From: Siphonodentalium dalli
Taxonomy: Eukaryota > Mollusca > Scaphopoda > Gadilida > Siphonodentaliidae
Direction: 5' to 3'
Length of the DNA stretch: 64,000 bases
Assembly (NCBI GenBank): GCA_032622095.1
Contig: CP136062.1
Location: 164,692,590-164,756,589, forward strand
The position numbers were made by a program, and so were the translations under genes. This document shows, piece by piece, positions 20,663-32,547 of this stretch (positions are counted from its first letter, which is position 1; each line of letters starts with the position of its first letter). Under the pieces are notes generated by a model. The model saw only the letters and a program-made list of their open reading frames with translations. It ran no database searches and had not been told where the DNA came from.

Positions 20663-22437
20663 AATGTATCTGACAAGCGTTGGGTGAGAATCTGATGGTC
20701 AATCGTATCGAATGCCGCTGAAAGGTCGAGGAATGCTATGGCGGAGACAAGGCCATCATCTGCGGCACACAGTAGATCGTTCGTGATGCGAATTAAAGCA
20801 GTTGCCGTACTGTGGTCCTTTCGATAAGCTGACTGAAATGGTTCGTTGAGATTGTTTTTATCCAGATGATTCCTTAATTGATACAGAACCATCCGCTCAA
20901 GAACTTTAGAGACGAATGAAAGGTTGGATACCGGTCTGTAATTTTTTAGGACATTTTGATCCATATTCGCCTTCTTCAAAAGCGGTATGACAAGGGCCTC
21001 TTTGAAGTTTTGAGGCACGATGCCCTCCGTCATTGAGGAATTGATTAAATCCGCAATTGCCGGCGCTATTAAATCAATGTTTTGTATGAGGAGTTCGGTT
21101 GGAATAGGATCCAAAGCACACGTTGTGTGTGACATAGGCTTCATAACTGTTATATCTTGCTCTGGTGTAACACGACTGAAACTATTTAATCTCTCTCCAG
21201 TGAATTTAGCAAATTCGGCACACCCTGGTGTTTGATCTATGTCCTGCCTTAGCTGAGAAACTTTATCCTCAAAGAAAGAGGCGAAGATATCAGGCAGTTT
21301 ATCAAGAGGTTGATCATTCGGGAGAACAAATTTATTCGTTTTGGCGACCATGGTATTTGTGATGCTGAATAATGCCTTTGTTGATTTACACTGTCGAATT
21401 TTGTCATTGTAATACTCTGATTTGGCCCGTTTTATGAGATCGATAACATGTTGGTTAGACTGTGAATACATTTCACGATGAACTGTTAGTTGACTTTTTC
21501 TCCATTTACGTTCAGTTTGCCTCCGTTCGCGTTTAGCTTCCACGATCTCCTCTGTCAACCAAGGTGCAGACGTCCTACTTTTAGCGGTGTGTGTTGTTAA
21601 AGGGGCATGCTTATTTATGAGTGTGAGAAGTTTAGAATTTAAATCATTAGTCAGTTCAGCGCATGTTGATGTATTCAAAGAATTCATGACATCTGACAAG
21701 TCACTGGAGAACGCAAGAGAATCTATGGGCTTCACGTTTCGAGATGTAATAGTTCGTTTTAGAGCGGACACAGGTTTAGCACAATCCACATTAAATTGAA
21801 CTACATAATGATCCGATTTCGTTTTGTCGAACACCTGTGGTCTGATAGTGTTGGTCGGGTCTTCCCTTATTATCACCCTGTCCAGAATATGCAGCTTCTT
21901 ATGTGTTGGCTTATCAACAACTTGCGAAAGTCCAACTCCAGCAAGTGTTGATTTGAGATCCTGAACATTTAGGTCAGTGATTGAGTCGTAATGCAGGTTG
22001 ATATCACCAAGAGTCACGATGTGGCCTTCGATCACGCAGTAGTGTTCAATCAGAGTTTTGAAGTCCTTAAGAAAATCGGATAACTTAAGTTTGTTCTTTT
22101 TACTTGGAGGGGGTCTATATATACATATACATATCACTGGACGAGCTGTCGTCATAACGCGAAATTCCACTGCCTCGAATGTAGAGAATTTTGTGATGGG
22201 ATTATATTTCACAATGCAGTTCACTTTATGGGCAACTGAAATACCACCACCACCCTTTCCCTTCTTTCGTGGAAAAGACACTAGATGGTACCCTTCCGGA
22301 GTTGCCTCATGAATACGGACTTCGTCGCCAGAGTCTCTAAACCAGGTTTCTGTTAGAAAGAATAAATCACTGCCACTTTCACTGATAAGATCGCTCACAA
22401 AGTGAGTTTTGTTCCTGGCAGACTGACAGTTAAAAAG
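20659..22437 (-). pseudogene. LINE endonuclease and N-terminal half of reverse transcriptase
   Basis: The open frame runs about 590 codons; it has no proper ATG at its apparent start, and SLFNCQSARNKTHFV shows it extends above 22398. The APE-type endonuclease shows the N-terminal Asn motif (FNCQSARNK), LTETW with the catalytic Glu, and the GDINLHYD and KSDHYVV motifs. The reverse transcriptase follows with NYRPVSNLSFVSKVLERM, the PFQSAYRKDHSTATAL block and FLDLSAAFDTIDH, the palm motif with the first catalytic Asp. It ends by frameshift at about 20660. The enzyme nicks genomic DNA and primes reverse transcription there. Confidence 0.85.
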
Positions 22438-22862
22438 TGATATGTCAAGATATTGAGAAATTGGTTTTTCGGGTTCTGTGGAATATCACTGATGCTGATG
22501 TTTCGTCGAGGTAATGAAGCCTCTCGGACAGTATTTATAGTTCCACCTGGGCAACGTTGTGATACACTAATGGGTGCATGTCGTTTTTTTCTGCGACCAC
22601 CTCTCCGTCCAAGTCTTCGCCACCGTCCCTTAGTTGACTTACTATGCGACCCCCTGCACAAGTCAATGGATTTAATTAAACAGCGCGTTTGCGGCGTGAG
22701 TGATTGTCTTAACACTGTACCCAACAGTCTCAGATCATCACTGCTGTATGTTATCATTGTCGAGGTCATGCAGGTACCCCATGCGAACACATGTGCATAC
22801 AGAATTGAGCACACTGCGAGTACATTAAGCAGACTTATCTTAATCGGGAGATATTTCCTCAT
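22395..22862 (-). pseudogene. LINE pol N-terminal leader
   Basis: A 155-codon frame begins MRKYLPIKISLLNVLAV and contains ITYSSDDLRLLGTVLRQSLT and the basic stretch RWRRLGRRGGRRKKRH. Leaders with a 'TYS.D.L..L' motif and an RRGRR-type stretch precede the endonuclease in L2/Rex-like pol proteins. A frame change near 22450 separates it from the endonuclease. In the correct frame the sequence continues LDISLFNCQSARNKTHFVSD directly into it. Confidence 0.65.
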
Positions 22863-22967
22863 CTGGTACCGTAATGTATCTGCAACAGATCCAATTATTT
22901 TTTAGAGAAATGCTGTGTCTGCTTCCTGGGGTTTATCTTTCACATCACATTAAAGTCACATAAAATA

Positions 22968-23004
22968 GGGGGACTTCTGTTTCTTGGGATGTTACACAGA
23001 TGAG

Positions 23005-23061
<57 letters not shown>

Positions 23062-23084
23062 TTATTGTACAGTTCCCCTTTAAG

Positions 23085-23174
<90 letters not shown>

Positions 23175-23212
23175 CTCGCCTGTGTAACATCCCAAGAAAC
23201 AGAAGTCCCCCC
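22968..23212. mobile_element. Hairpin MITE filled with (TA)n
   Basis: The arms GGGACTTCTGTTTCTTGGGA...GAGTCATCGATATA on the left and their reverse complement on the right match over about 45 bp, with an AT/GC change at one point. Between them lie long (TA)n runs and a short loop with GTACAGTTCCCCTTTAAG. The 67-codon Tyr/Ile frame here is microsatellite translation. Confidence 0.75.
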
Positions 23213-23550
23213 ACTCGCCATGTCATAAACGTGCTATTGTAGGACCTGTTGATATGCATAAATATGATACCTGATCCACGAATTTACGTCCCAACGAAAT
23301 AGCCTTTTTATAAGAAACCACGAAAATTGAGGCCCACGAAATTAAAGCCAATCACAGTATACGAGTTCGGGGATCTGTCTGTCTGTTCTGGACTGTTCGC
23401 GATTTTTCTTCCAGAGCCCTTGACCGATTTCAACCAAATTTGGTGTGGTTCATCGGGGTACCCCCGCAGATGTTATAACGGCCATATTTTGTTCATTAAA
23501 TTTGTTTATAATTTTAAATTTTTGAGCAAGAAGTTTGAATCTACGGAAGT
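23213..23550. other. Unassigned intron 2 sequence
   Basis: No gene supported. The frame over 23327-23596 (TDFNQIWCGSSGYPRR) looks like a fragment of a dispersed repeat rather than a protein domain I can name. Confidence 0.35.
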
Positions 23551-23689
23551 CCATTGCGGTCACATGGGTTACAATAAAAAAAAATATTGCGTTTAATGTT
23601 TTTGCGTTTAAATGCAACGTTATTGCGTTTAAATGCAATATATTATTGCGTTTAAACGCAATGTTATTTTTTTATTGTGACCGCAATGG
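23551..23689. repeat. Hairpin with internal TTGCGTTTAAATGCAA palindromes
   Basis: CCATTGCGGTCAC at 23551 pairs with GTGACCGCAATGG at 23677, followed inward by AATAAAAAAA tracts on both sides. The centre is three or four self-complementary TTGCGTTTAAATGCAA units. Confidence 0.7.
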
Positions 23690-24110
23690 GCTTTTCGTAC
23701 ATATCAGAGTGCAATCTATACAAAATAAATAACAAATTAAATTTAAATAATTTTTTTTTTAATCAAAATTTGCACGAATCATATATATGAGTATGTTTCA
23801 GCTAGTTAACATAATGCCAAGTGCTGATGAGTTCACTTCGGAAATCGATCATAAAGAGAGTAGTTGGGCGCGAAGCGCCCGGGATGGTCGAAAAGAACGA
23901 GTGATCTTTTCCTTCACCCAACCGGAAGTCGATCTCGGGTAACAGCCAATATTTACATGGATAAAGTTGTTTTATTACCAGTTGGTAGATGGATAATGTC
24001 GCAAGAGCTATACTCGACCATCACCTCAGAATTTGCTGTCACGTTATATTCAAATAATTAACGGGTCTTTTCCGGGTGGTTTCTAGAACACCAAAGTGGG
24101 TGGAACATCT

Positions 24111-25455
24111 TGATTGATTGATTGTTTATTGCAAAGTCGTCAATTAAGGCGAAACATGCTATAACATATATACAATATTTACAATATTTACAATAGGTCA
24201 CAAAAAAACAATTGTTACACAATCATACATATATTAATATATAATATGATAAATGTATAAATATATCGTAATATGTATTATAATATCTTATATATATTAT
24301 ATTATAATTTAATCCTTTATAATATCATTATCATAATATTTTGCCTGAAATAATTATTCACGGATATAAATAATGCACTTAATCACACGTTTTTCAATTT
24401 GGAATAATCGGCTCAGTCATATTTTAATTTTCTTGATGCCAATTTGATAAAAATACTAACTTTTTTCAGTAATAGTTGATTTTCCAAAGATAATAGTCTT
24501 TCGAATTTTTCTTTCGTGGGATTCTCCCAGTAATATTTCGGGATATAGTCTGCTCGAATTATCTGTAGTTCTTTGCAAATAATAATAAAATGGTATTCAT
24601 CACCCGTGCCATCACCGCAAATATCACAGGTTTTGTCACCATTATCCACAGATTTAGATTTCCATCTTGTATATTCGACAGGCAGTTTTATATTTGCGGT
24701 TCTAAATTTTAGCAAAATGTTTGCTAAGTGAGCCGGTAAGAAACTTAGATAGCGACCCATGCCCGGCCTCGTTTTAATACTCATATAAAAACGTGCTCTA
24801 GATGAGTTTGCATTCTGCATTTCAGTAAATAGTTCTGTTGTGTGTCGCTCAATAAGCTCTGATTTTATATTTCTAATTTCAGCCTTTGTTAAACCTGACT
24901 GATTTGTCCATGCTCTTTCTATGTTAAGTTCTTTCAGTGTTTTAGAAATAAAAAATAGCCATGGGCTATTGAAGGAGCCATCAGAATTGTGATCCAATTC
25001 TTTAACAAGAATATATATATTTTTTGCAAGTTCTGAGCCATCGTGTGATAGTAGTTTGGACCAGTAAGATAGTGCTCTGCACTTTATCTCAATGGACAGA
25101 GGGTGTCTGCCAAATTCACCGTAAACCATATAATTTGGTGTACTTGTTTTCAGATATCCTATAATTTTGCAGTATTTAAGATGAAGCGATTCAATAATTT
25201 TAGTTCTTTCGTGACGCCAAATTTCACTCCCATATAATAGGATGGGTACTATCATGCAGTCAAATAGTTTTAACATAATATCGATTGGAAGCTTGAGAGA
25301 TCTCACTTTGTTTAGTAATCCATACATTGCTCTTGTGCCAATTGTAACTATTTTTTTCAAATTTTGGCAAAATCTTCCATTGTAAAAAAAGGTTACTCCC
25401 AAATATACAAATTCTTTAACTGTCTCGAGTTCTTGACCTCGATATCTGAACGTAG
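24111..25455 (-). mobile_element. 5'-truncated non-LTR retrotransposon with (ATCA)n tail
   Basis: The minus-strand element ends with CAATAAACAATCAATCAATC (24111-24130) and is truncated at about 25455, where it meets the 204-bp repeat array. The 3' UTR is AT-rich. It lies in the same orientation as VPS4. No convincing target duplication was found, possibly because the 5' junction shares GTAGTGTTTTTATCG with the repeat. Confidence 0.75.
24413..25455 (-). pseudogene. LINE reverse transcriptase thumb and C-terminal zinc-knuckle domain
   Basis: About 345 codons are open. The frame starts in FRYRGQELETVKEFVYLG, the block just after the reverse transcriptase palm, then VTFFYNG. The thumb-like region follows (MYGLLNKVRSLKLP, PILLYGSEIW, ESLHLKYCKIIGYLKTS, ALSYWSKLL). 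Near the C-terminus it has C-x2-C...H-x4-C spacing (CDICGDGTGDEYHFIIIC), a zinc knuckle common in LINE pol proteins. The palm motifs, including the catalytic Asp pair, are missing through 5' truncation, so it cannot act by itself. The uninterrupted frame suggests recent insertion. The first ~16 codons of the nominal frame belong to the neighbouring repeat. Confidence 0.85.
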
Positions 25456-26690
25456 TGTTTTTATCGACGGGACGATGACACCTCCATTCTTGAAAAATCT
25501 CCATTCCGCCGAACGAAAATCGTCGAAAATCTTAAAAGAAAAACTCGCATTTCGTTCACATTTTCATGATTGGGTGACGGATTTTTGCAGAAAATGTCAG
25601 TCTAATATATACTAAATAGTAAAATAGAAGTTTGCACTTGTTTTCTGATGGTAAAAGTAGTGTTTTTATCGACAGGACGATGACACCTCCATTCTTGAAA
25701 CATCTGCATTCCGCCGAACGAAAATCTTCGAAAATCTTAACAGAGAAACTGGCATTAAGGTTCACATTTTCGTGTTTGGGTGACGGATTATTGCAGAAAA
25801 TGTTAGTCTAATATATACTAAATAGTAAAATAGAAGTTTGAACTTGTTTTCTGCTGGCAAAAGTAGTGTTTTTATCCACGGGACGATGACACATCCATTC
25901 TTGAAAAATCTCCATTCCGCCGAACGAAAATCGTCGAAAATCTTAACAGAAAAACTAGCATTTCGTTAACATTTTCATGCTTGGGTGACGGATTTTTGCC
26001 GAAATGTTAGTCTAATATATACTAAATAGTTAAATAGAAGTTTGCACTTGTTTTCTGCTGGTAAAAGTAGTGTTTTTATCGACGTGACGATGACACCTCC
26101 ATTCTTGAAAAATCTCCATTCCGCCGAACAAAAATCTCCGAAAATCTTAACAGAAAAACTTCTATTTTACTATTTAGTATATATTAGACTAACATTTTCG
26201 GCAAAAATCCGTCACCCAATCATGAAAATGTGAACGAAATGCGAGTTTTTCTGTTAAGATTTTCGACGATTTTCGTTCGGCGGAATGGAGATTTTTCAAG
26301 AATGGAGCTGTCATCGTCCCGTCGATAAAAACACTACTTTTACCATCAGAAAACAAGTTCAAACTTCTATTTTACTATTTAGTATATATTAGACTAACAT
26401 TTTCTGCAAACATCCGTCACCCAAACATGAAAATGTGAACATAATGCTAGTTTTTCTGTTAAGATTTTCGAAGATTTTCGTTCGGCGGAATGCAGATTTT
26501 TCATGAATGCGGATGTCATCGTCCCGTCGATAAAAACACTACTTTTACCATCAGAAAACAAGTTCAAACTTCAATTTTACTATTTAGTATATATTAGACT
26601 AACATTTTCTGCAATAATCCGTCACCCAAACATGAAAATGTAAACGAAATATGACTTTTAGTGTTTAGATTATCGTCCCAGAAGTGATAA
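25456..26690. repeat. 204-bp tandem array that inverts on itself
   Basis: Direct copies start with GTGTTTTTATCGAC at 25456, 25660, 25866 and 26070 (spacing 204-206). The fourth copy stops at 26160 and is followed at once by copies in reverse orientation, whose matching words end near 26334 and 26539. Each unit contains CCTCCATTCTTGAAAAATCT, CCGCCGAACGAAAATC and CTAATATATACTAAATAGTA. Arms of about 0.7 and 0.53 kb can therefore pair. Copies are about 95% alike by eye. Confidence 0.9.
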
Positions 26691-29214
26691 ATTTCCATAA
26701 TTTCGACGCTTCGTTATTCGAACGCCCATCGTTCAGCATACGCTCAATTTTATCGAGAAAACCTCACATTCGTATAGAGTAGATAACAATAAACAAGTTG
26801 AGACCATGTTTGTGCCTCTAAACTCTTTCATTTCCGAATAAAATGACTTTTAAATATTCGTTCCGTCCCGTCCCGTCTTTTAGACAAATCGTTCCGTCCC
26901 GTCCCGGAAAATCGTCCCGTCCGTCTTTTAGTAGATCCCTTAACTTAGGCCTTCTATCGTGGTGTGATTATGATATATTACACTCCAGACATGCACAAGA
27001 GTTCATCGACAGAGTGGGTCCTACAGCAATTTCGTGTAATAAATGAGGTCAATCATATCATACATCAAGGCATGTGAGAAATCAGAGATTCACAATGCAA
27101 ACAGACTACGCGCTCACCAACTCAGACTTAAAACCTAATAAAAAACTTTTAAAAGCCGTTCCTTTTGTACAAAATATTATAGAATATAAACTACCAACAT
27201 CAAATTGAAAGTATTCAAAAGTCAAGACTGTTGGTTGTTGTCTAGAGGGGAGTATTTTACTGAAATTAACCATTATATTATTGACGCTGTGATGTGCGCA
27301 ATCCGATTTAGATGTGTACTATACGAAGGAGCCTGTCGATTTCATCATGTTCATTTCATTCATAAAATGTCATCATGTCGATTTCAACGAAACTCGGCAT
27401 CATGTAGCGTTCACCGTCGACCGAATTTGCGATAACCTGAATTTATCGTCTGCTTTGTTCATAAGTATTAGTGTTTCTTGTCGATTCATGAAAATAGAAG
27501 GATATCTGAGGATTGTCAGATTCACGTATGTACTATGTAATATTAGGATAATTTAAACGCGATATAATAACATTTGCTTGCATCACGAATTTCGATTTCG
27601 ATTCCAGTATTTTCTCCAGTCCAGCCAGTAATTGAGATTTTCCCATTGCACGCGACATTTATATTTTAAGCCACTCCAGTGCAAATATTTGACAGTTCAT
27701 AATATGTTATAATTATGTTCTCAGTAAAATGTAAACCGCGGCTACGAATGAACTTCACTGTGCATAATTCCGATAGTAACTCCCCTCATTTTGTAACGCC
27801 GGCCATTGAAAGACGCACACGATTATTTCAGATTACGATATTAATTAACCGGTCACCGATCTACTGTGCGACAAAAGCGCTCGCAAAAATTCAAAACAGC
27901 AGTGTCGTATTAGATATTTTTTTTACAAGAAAACCAATGTCAGAAATGGTAACGCGCTCAAGATCATATAGTATATACCCATGATTGTAATTATAGAATA
28001 TAAATATATTGGTTTCAGGAATGACCAACTCATAATTCCGTTAAAACAACTAATCCTTCAAATAATTACAACAACTATATACGGCTTATCACTGAAGGTT
28101 TCTCATGCATCTCACCAGAATTCCCAACTACACCTTTTACCGGACTCGGCCTCCGGATCGCAGTTCGACTTTTAATCCGTCCCTAAAAATTCCCATTTCT
28201 ATAAATAAAACGCCCATGGCCCACTGATACCCAAACTCCATGCAGGGTTTACCTCCCTTGGTGACTCGGTAAGACCACTGCTACCGGCGACATTTCATCC
28301 ATATTTGGTGGACTTCCGCGATATTAAAATATATACTAAGCGAACACAGCAACATGCTGCCCTTGTTAAGCACATGAAATATCGAATAAAATTTGTATAA
28401 ATTTTGGACCTCATGTTTGAAAAGTCCCACTAAAACCGAAGAACTATATTTCGAAACGGTGTGATTCGGTTCTCCGATTACTTTATCACGACAAAAGTAT
28501 AAACGCACGTGTACGACATTGTCACAACTCGAACGGCAAGTCAAACACAAGAGTTCTAATTTGCTGCAGTTTTGACGAATAGCTTGCGAAAATCGTCAAC
28601 AAAACTACCGCTCTGATTTTCCATTTTGTCATATATGTTTTATTGTGGGAATTGTTCTCAAAGCACATAGAAAATTTGACTTTGGAACATTCGGGTTTCG
28701 CCATTTTTGCTGGAAAATCTCATGCTAAATATAGAAACACGGACTGGTACCCAGCCGGTTACAGAGTCAGAAAGGAAGCATGACTGGTGCGCTCTGGTAG
28801 AGATTGACTTATACCAAGAATATCAAGAACATTATACACGCGGAGCGCGAAATAAATGGTGACGTCACAAAATCAAATATAGTCTCTATACGACCCAAAG
28901 CGTCCGGCTTTGGTTCGTTATGAAAAACACTGTCAATTGCAGGTCGATTTGGACTAAATTGGGTGCTGACTAAAGTGTCAGAATGGTGTGGCTTACTGGC
29001 TTATGCATTAGGAAATATTATACATAATATTTTAACACCTTTTGGAAATAGGGTAGTACCGCGGGGAGCTTGTAGCAAAAATATTTTGAAAATATACCTT
29101 ATATACATACCACATACATCTATATTATATATATATTATGTAAACATTGTTTTCTACAAAGTGCCTGTGGGTAGTACTTGCTAGATAAAAAGAATGCACA
29201 GCGATAGGACTCAC
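26691..29214. other. Unassigned intron 2 sequence
   Basis: About 2.5 kb with no gene or transposon I recognise. At 26860-26932 there is a short G/C-rich stretch of CGTCCCGT words, unusual in this AT-rich region. Short frames (27205-27435, 27715-27984, 28281-28550) show no domain. Confidence 0.4.
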
Positions 29215-29326
29215 ATTTTATAGTGTGAAGAAAATACTCGACAGCATGCTCATATAACCTTAAAGCCTCTGCATAATTCTTATTTTTATCCTCTTCTGTT
29301 GCTTTGGTTACCAGATCTATACCTTT
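29215..29326 (-). CDS. VPS4: VPS4 exon 2 (first two MIT helices)
   Basis: On the minus strand, TATTTTTTGTAG precedes 112 coding bases that end in a strong donor, AAAT|GTGAGT. The frame encodes residues 8-44: [18 protein letters not shown], then [19 protein letters not shown]. This is the MIT (microtubule-interacting and transport) domain of VPS4, three helices that recognise C-terminal tails of ESCRT-III proteins during membrane scission and recycling. The leftover T joins AT of exon 3 to give Tyr45. The conserved core (IDL..KA...D....Y..AL.LY.....Y....I) leaves little doubt about the family. It lies 23.0 kb upstream of exon 3 and 32.0 kb downstream of exon 1. Confidence 0.95.
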
Positions 29327-29524
29327 CTACAAAAAATAAACATTAAATAAAAATCTGATCAATGAGACTACCGACGCATTTGTTTGTTTATTTTTTGTCC
29401 TAACTGTTTTTGTTGTTGTTTTTATACGTTGTTATCTACCGGTATATAAAGTTCATGAAACTTCACATGTATTTAATTGTCGTCAATTGTCCTTATTAGT
29501 CCAGGAGATATTGGTCAACCTCTG
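29327..29524. other. Start of VPS4 intron 1 side of exon 2
   Basis: Only the pyrimidine tract of the exon 2 acceptor is notable; nothing else is recognised. Confidence 0.4.
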
Positions 29525-29690
29525 CACCCCCCCCCCCCGAAATTAACTTCACCCCACTAATTTTCTTCCTTAAGGTCTCCTCTAGTTTTTTTCACTTGTT
29601 AAAGTGGCCGCAGAGACTCCAGACAAGATGGCGTCCATCATGGCGGCCATTTTTTTTAAATGCACCAAGTCTCTTTGATCGCCATTATAG
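29525..29690 (+). repeat. Dispersed repeat copy A (poly-C end, AAGATGGCGTCC)
   Basis: Starting with a TGCACCCCC run, this matches 48345-48510 through TTCACCCCA, ATTCTTCCTTA, AAAGTGGC(C/T)G, CCAGACAAGATG(G/A)CGTCC and a GGC(G/C)GCC(A/G)TTTTT block. Similarity fades after GTTTGATC. Confidence 0.6.
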
Positions 29691-30870
29691 TAGAGATGAT
29701 AGCACATGCGGTCTTGTTTTCCGCTCGATTCGTTATGCTAATGTAACAATTATGCCTTGTGTCAATTGTATTGTAAATCAGTGAAGGCTCTTTAAACATG
29801 GGTTGTCGCATTAAATCGGAAAGGTAATTGTCTCTTTAAATATTCGAGCGAGATTTGACTGGACATCTTTAATTTGTCGCATCAAAGTGGTCAGACGAGA
29901 TCAATTATTAATTCACGGGTGAATGCGCACTCGGTCAGAACGAAGTCTTTGTGTAAAGCATGGCGTTCACTCAGTGAGTGACCTCGTGGAAATCGAGTGA
30001 ATGGAAATAATCGTGATTGGTCAATGGTGAATTTGGCCGGCCTTTATAACGTGGTGAAAATGTATAGGATTTTTAGACTGATTCGTATTTCCAACGACGC
30101 TGGTATGTATTGCTAATTTCTCTACAGTAGGGGGTGGGGGTAGCAATTATTCCGTGAGGAATGGGGGAGATAAGAACATTTTTTTGATTGGTATTGATGT
30201 GGCCATGATTCAACCGAGTTAATTTACCAAGCTGATAATTATTTTTGTCTGAATATATTCTGATTTGAAATAATTCCCTGATATTAATAACCGTCACAAA
30301 CACGATAATATTACACTATTCATTGTGTACCCTAGCCACCCATGTATATCTGGCATAAACTTCTATATCAGACGTTGTTAGTGTAAAATACGTCAATGGG
30401 GAACGGAATATCGTCGCGACACTGGGCCATGGTATGACTGTAATTTTGGACTAACTTAGGGCGTCGATGTCCAATTGTCAAATTATCTTACTTGCGCATA
30501 CCGTCAAACAATGGTTGAGACCATAAAGATAAATCTGTTCAATCGAGAATTTAGACTCATCACAGAATTCCTCGAAAACATTGTCATTAAACCATATGTA
30601 AATTTACTGTACTCATCGTCGTTGGCGGCAAAATTACTCTCTTCCTGCACAAGCACCACTATTCTCTCTTAAGGTCATTATTATTGCATGCCAGTATTCT
30701 TTAGTTTGTTATTTTATTTAGTTTATACAAAATCTTATAGAATAGACTAACTACGATGAGTACAGGGGTGTGGAAAAATTTAATTTTATAGACGGGTCTG
30801 CTTTGTCACCCCGTTTTGACATTTGTTATTAGGAGTTATATATTACTCAAACGGAAGGATGCGATGAGTC
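29691..30870. other. Unassigned intron 1 sequence
   Basis: About 1.2 kb with no gene or repeat that I can define. Confidence 0.4.
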
Positions 30871-31970
30871 TATATGTCGAATAACTTGTATGATATTTCT
30901 AATATTCTCAAATAGAATTACCTCCCATTTCTGTTTACATTATCGTTGGGAAATTTCGCGCCACGCCGAAATAACATATACCGGAAGTATCGAAAATCGT
31001 GTGTGATGCGAACCACGTGCATTTGAAAAGATGTCATTTCTGATCCGGTATGGTATTGTTTGGTAAATGCGGCCCCAAAATTTAGCCAAGATATTAGCGA
31101 GCAGTTTGTGGAATTCTGATCAATTATATGTCGAATAACTTGTATGATATTTATAATATTCTCAAATAGAATTACCTCCCATTTCTGTTTACATTATCGT
31201 TGGGAAATTTCGCGCCACGCCGAAATAACATATACCGGAAGTATCGAAAATCGTGTGTGATGCGAACCACGTGCATTTGAAAAGATGTCATTTCTGATCC
31301 GGTATGGTATTGTTTGGTAAATGCGGCCCCAAAATTTAGCCTAGATATTGGCGAGCAGTTTGTGGAATTCTGATCAATTATATGTCGAATAACTTGTATG
31401 ATATTTATAATATTCTCAAATAGAATTACCTCCCATTTCTGTTTACATTATCGTTGGGAAATTTCGCGCTACGCCGAAATAACATATACCGGAAGTAACG
31501 AAAATCGTGTGTGATACGAACCACGTGCATTTGAAAAGATGTCATTTCTGATCCGGTATGGTATTGTTTGGTAAATGCGGCCCCAAAATTTAGCCAAGAT
31601 ATTAGCGAGCAGTTTGTGGAATTCTGATCAATTATATGTCGAATAACTTGTATGATATTTATAATATTCTCAAATAGAATTACCTCCCATTTCTGTTTAC
31701 ATTATCATTGGAAAATTTCGCGCCACGCCGAAGTAACATATACCGGAAGTAACGAAAATCGTGTGATACGAACCACGTACATTTGTAAAAATGTCATTTC
31801 TATTCTGGTATGGTATTTGGGTAAATACGGCCCCAAAAATTTAGCCAAGATAAAAGCGAGCAGTTGTGGAATTATGATAAATTATATGTCAAATAACTTT
31901 TATTATGGTTCTAATGTTAAAAGCGAGCAGTTGTGGAATTATGATAAATTTTATGTCAAAAATAAACTTG
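30871..31970 (+). repeat. 254-bp tandem satellite, four copies plus a partial
   Basis: TATATGTCGAATAACTTGTA starts copies at 30871, 31125, 31379 and 31633, exactly 254 bp apart. The first three are almost identical. The fourth has small changes, then a local duplication of an AAAAGCGAGCAGTTGTGG segment (about 31850 and 31919). Each copy holds CATATACCGGAAGTA, matching an ETS-type ACCGGAAGT site, and GCGCCACGCCGAAATAACA. The low divergence implies recent amplification or ongoing homogenisation. Confidence 0.9.
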
Positions 31971-32198
31971 TATGATGTCTCTTATTAGCTCAATTAGATA
32001 TCACGCTCTGTTGTTTCCATGTAAAGGAAATGTGCAATCGTTGAAATATGCATCGTTTTTTTCCCCTCGGGTGGGTAAGTTCCTACAACTTCGTAAGCTT
32101 TGGTAATCCCTTTACTCTCGAATCTGTCAGTACATGACCAACTCCTGGAATTTTGCTTGCTGATTTATTCCCGATGGGTTCATCATATATTTATGGGT
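31971..32198. other. Unassigned intron 1 sequence
   Basis: Nothing is recognised between the satellite and the 139-bp duplication. Confidence 0.4.
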
Positions 32199-32480
32199 CT
32201 AAATGTGTCTTTGTAAACGTAATCCGACGTTTGTTTGTCACAATGGTGAAACCATATTTTCGAGGCTTATTACCTTGCGGAAACAACGCTCTTTATTGTT
32301 GTTGTTGTTTTACCAAACAGGAAATAATTCAAGTTCAAATGTTTCTTTGTAAACGTAATCCGACGTTTGTTGTCACAATTGTGAAACCATATTTTCGAGG
32401 CTTACTACCTTACTGAGACAACGCTCTTTATTGTTGTTGTTGTTTTTCCAAACAGTAAATAATTCATGTTCAAATGCGTC
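32199..32480 (+). repeat. 139-bp tandem duplication
   Basis: TGTAAACGTAATCCGACGTT, GTGAAACCATATTTTCGAGG and AACGCTCTTTATTGTTGTTG occur twice, 139 bp apart. A third, short start (AAATGCGTCTGTGTACGTA) follows at 32472. Confidence 0.85.
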
Positions 32481-32547
32481 TGTGTACGTATTCTTGCCCT
32501 GTTTTTCATACACGACAGATTATACTGAAGAGTCTGACTAACTCAAA

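Larger units (their letters stand above)
19441..22880 (-). mobile_element. Near full-length CR1/L2-like non-LTR retrotransposon
   Basis: A single minus-strand element of about 3.4 kb. It has an N-terminal Arg-rich leader, an endonuclease, a reverse transcriptase and a 3' UTR with AAAAGCGCTATATAAAT and a (TAT)n tail at 19442-19453. The 3' signature and the protein style resemble the CR1/L2/Rex group. It lies in VPS4 intron 2 in the same orientation as the gene. Lesions are few: two frameshifts and three in-frame stops. The 5' end is set only approximately. Confidence 0.85.

Noticed and set aside
22984-23187. 67-codon Ile/Tyr open frame
   Set aside because: It is the translation of a (TA)n microsatellite inside a hairpin MITE.
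30871-31970. CRISPR-like regular repeats
   Set aside because: The 254-bp units are contiguous with no unique spacers, and the DNA is eukaryotic; it is a satellite.
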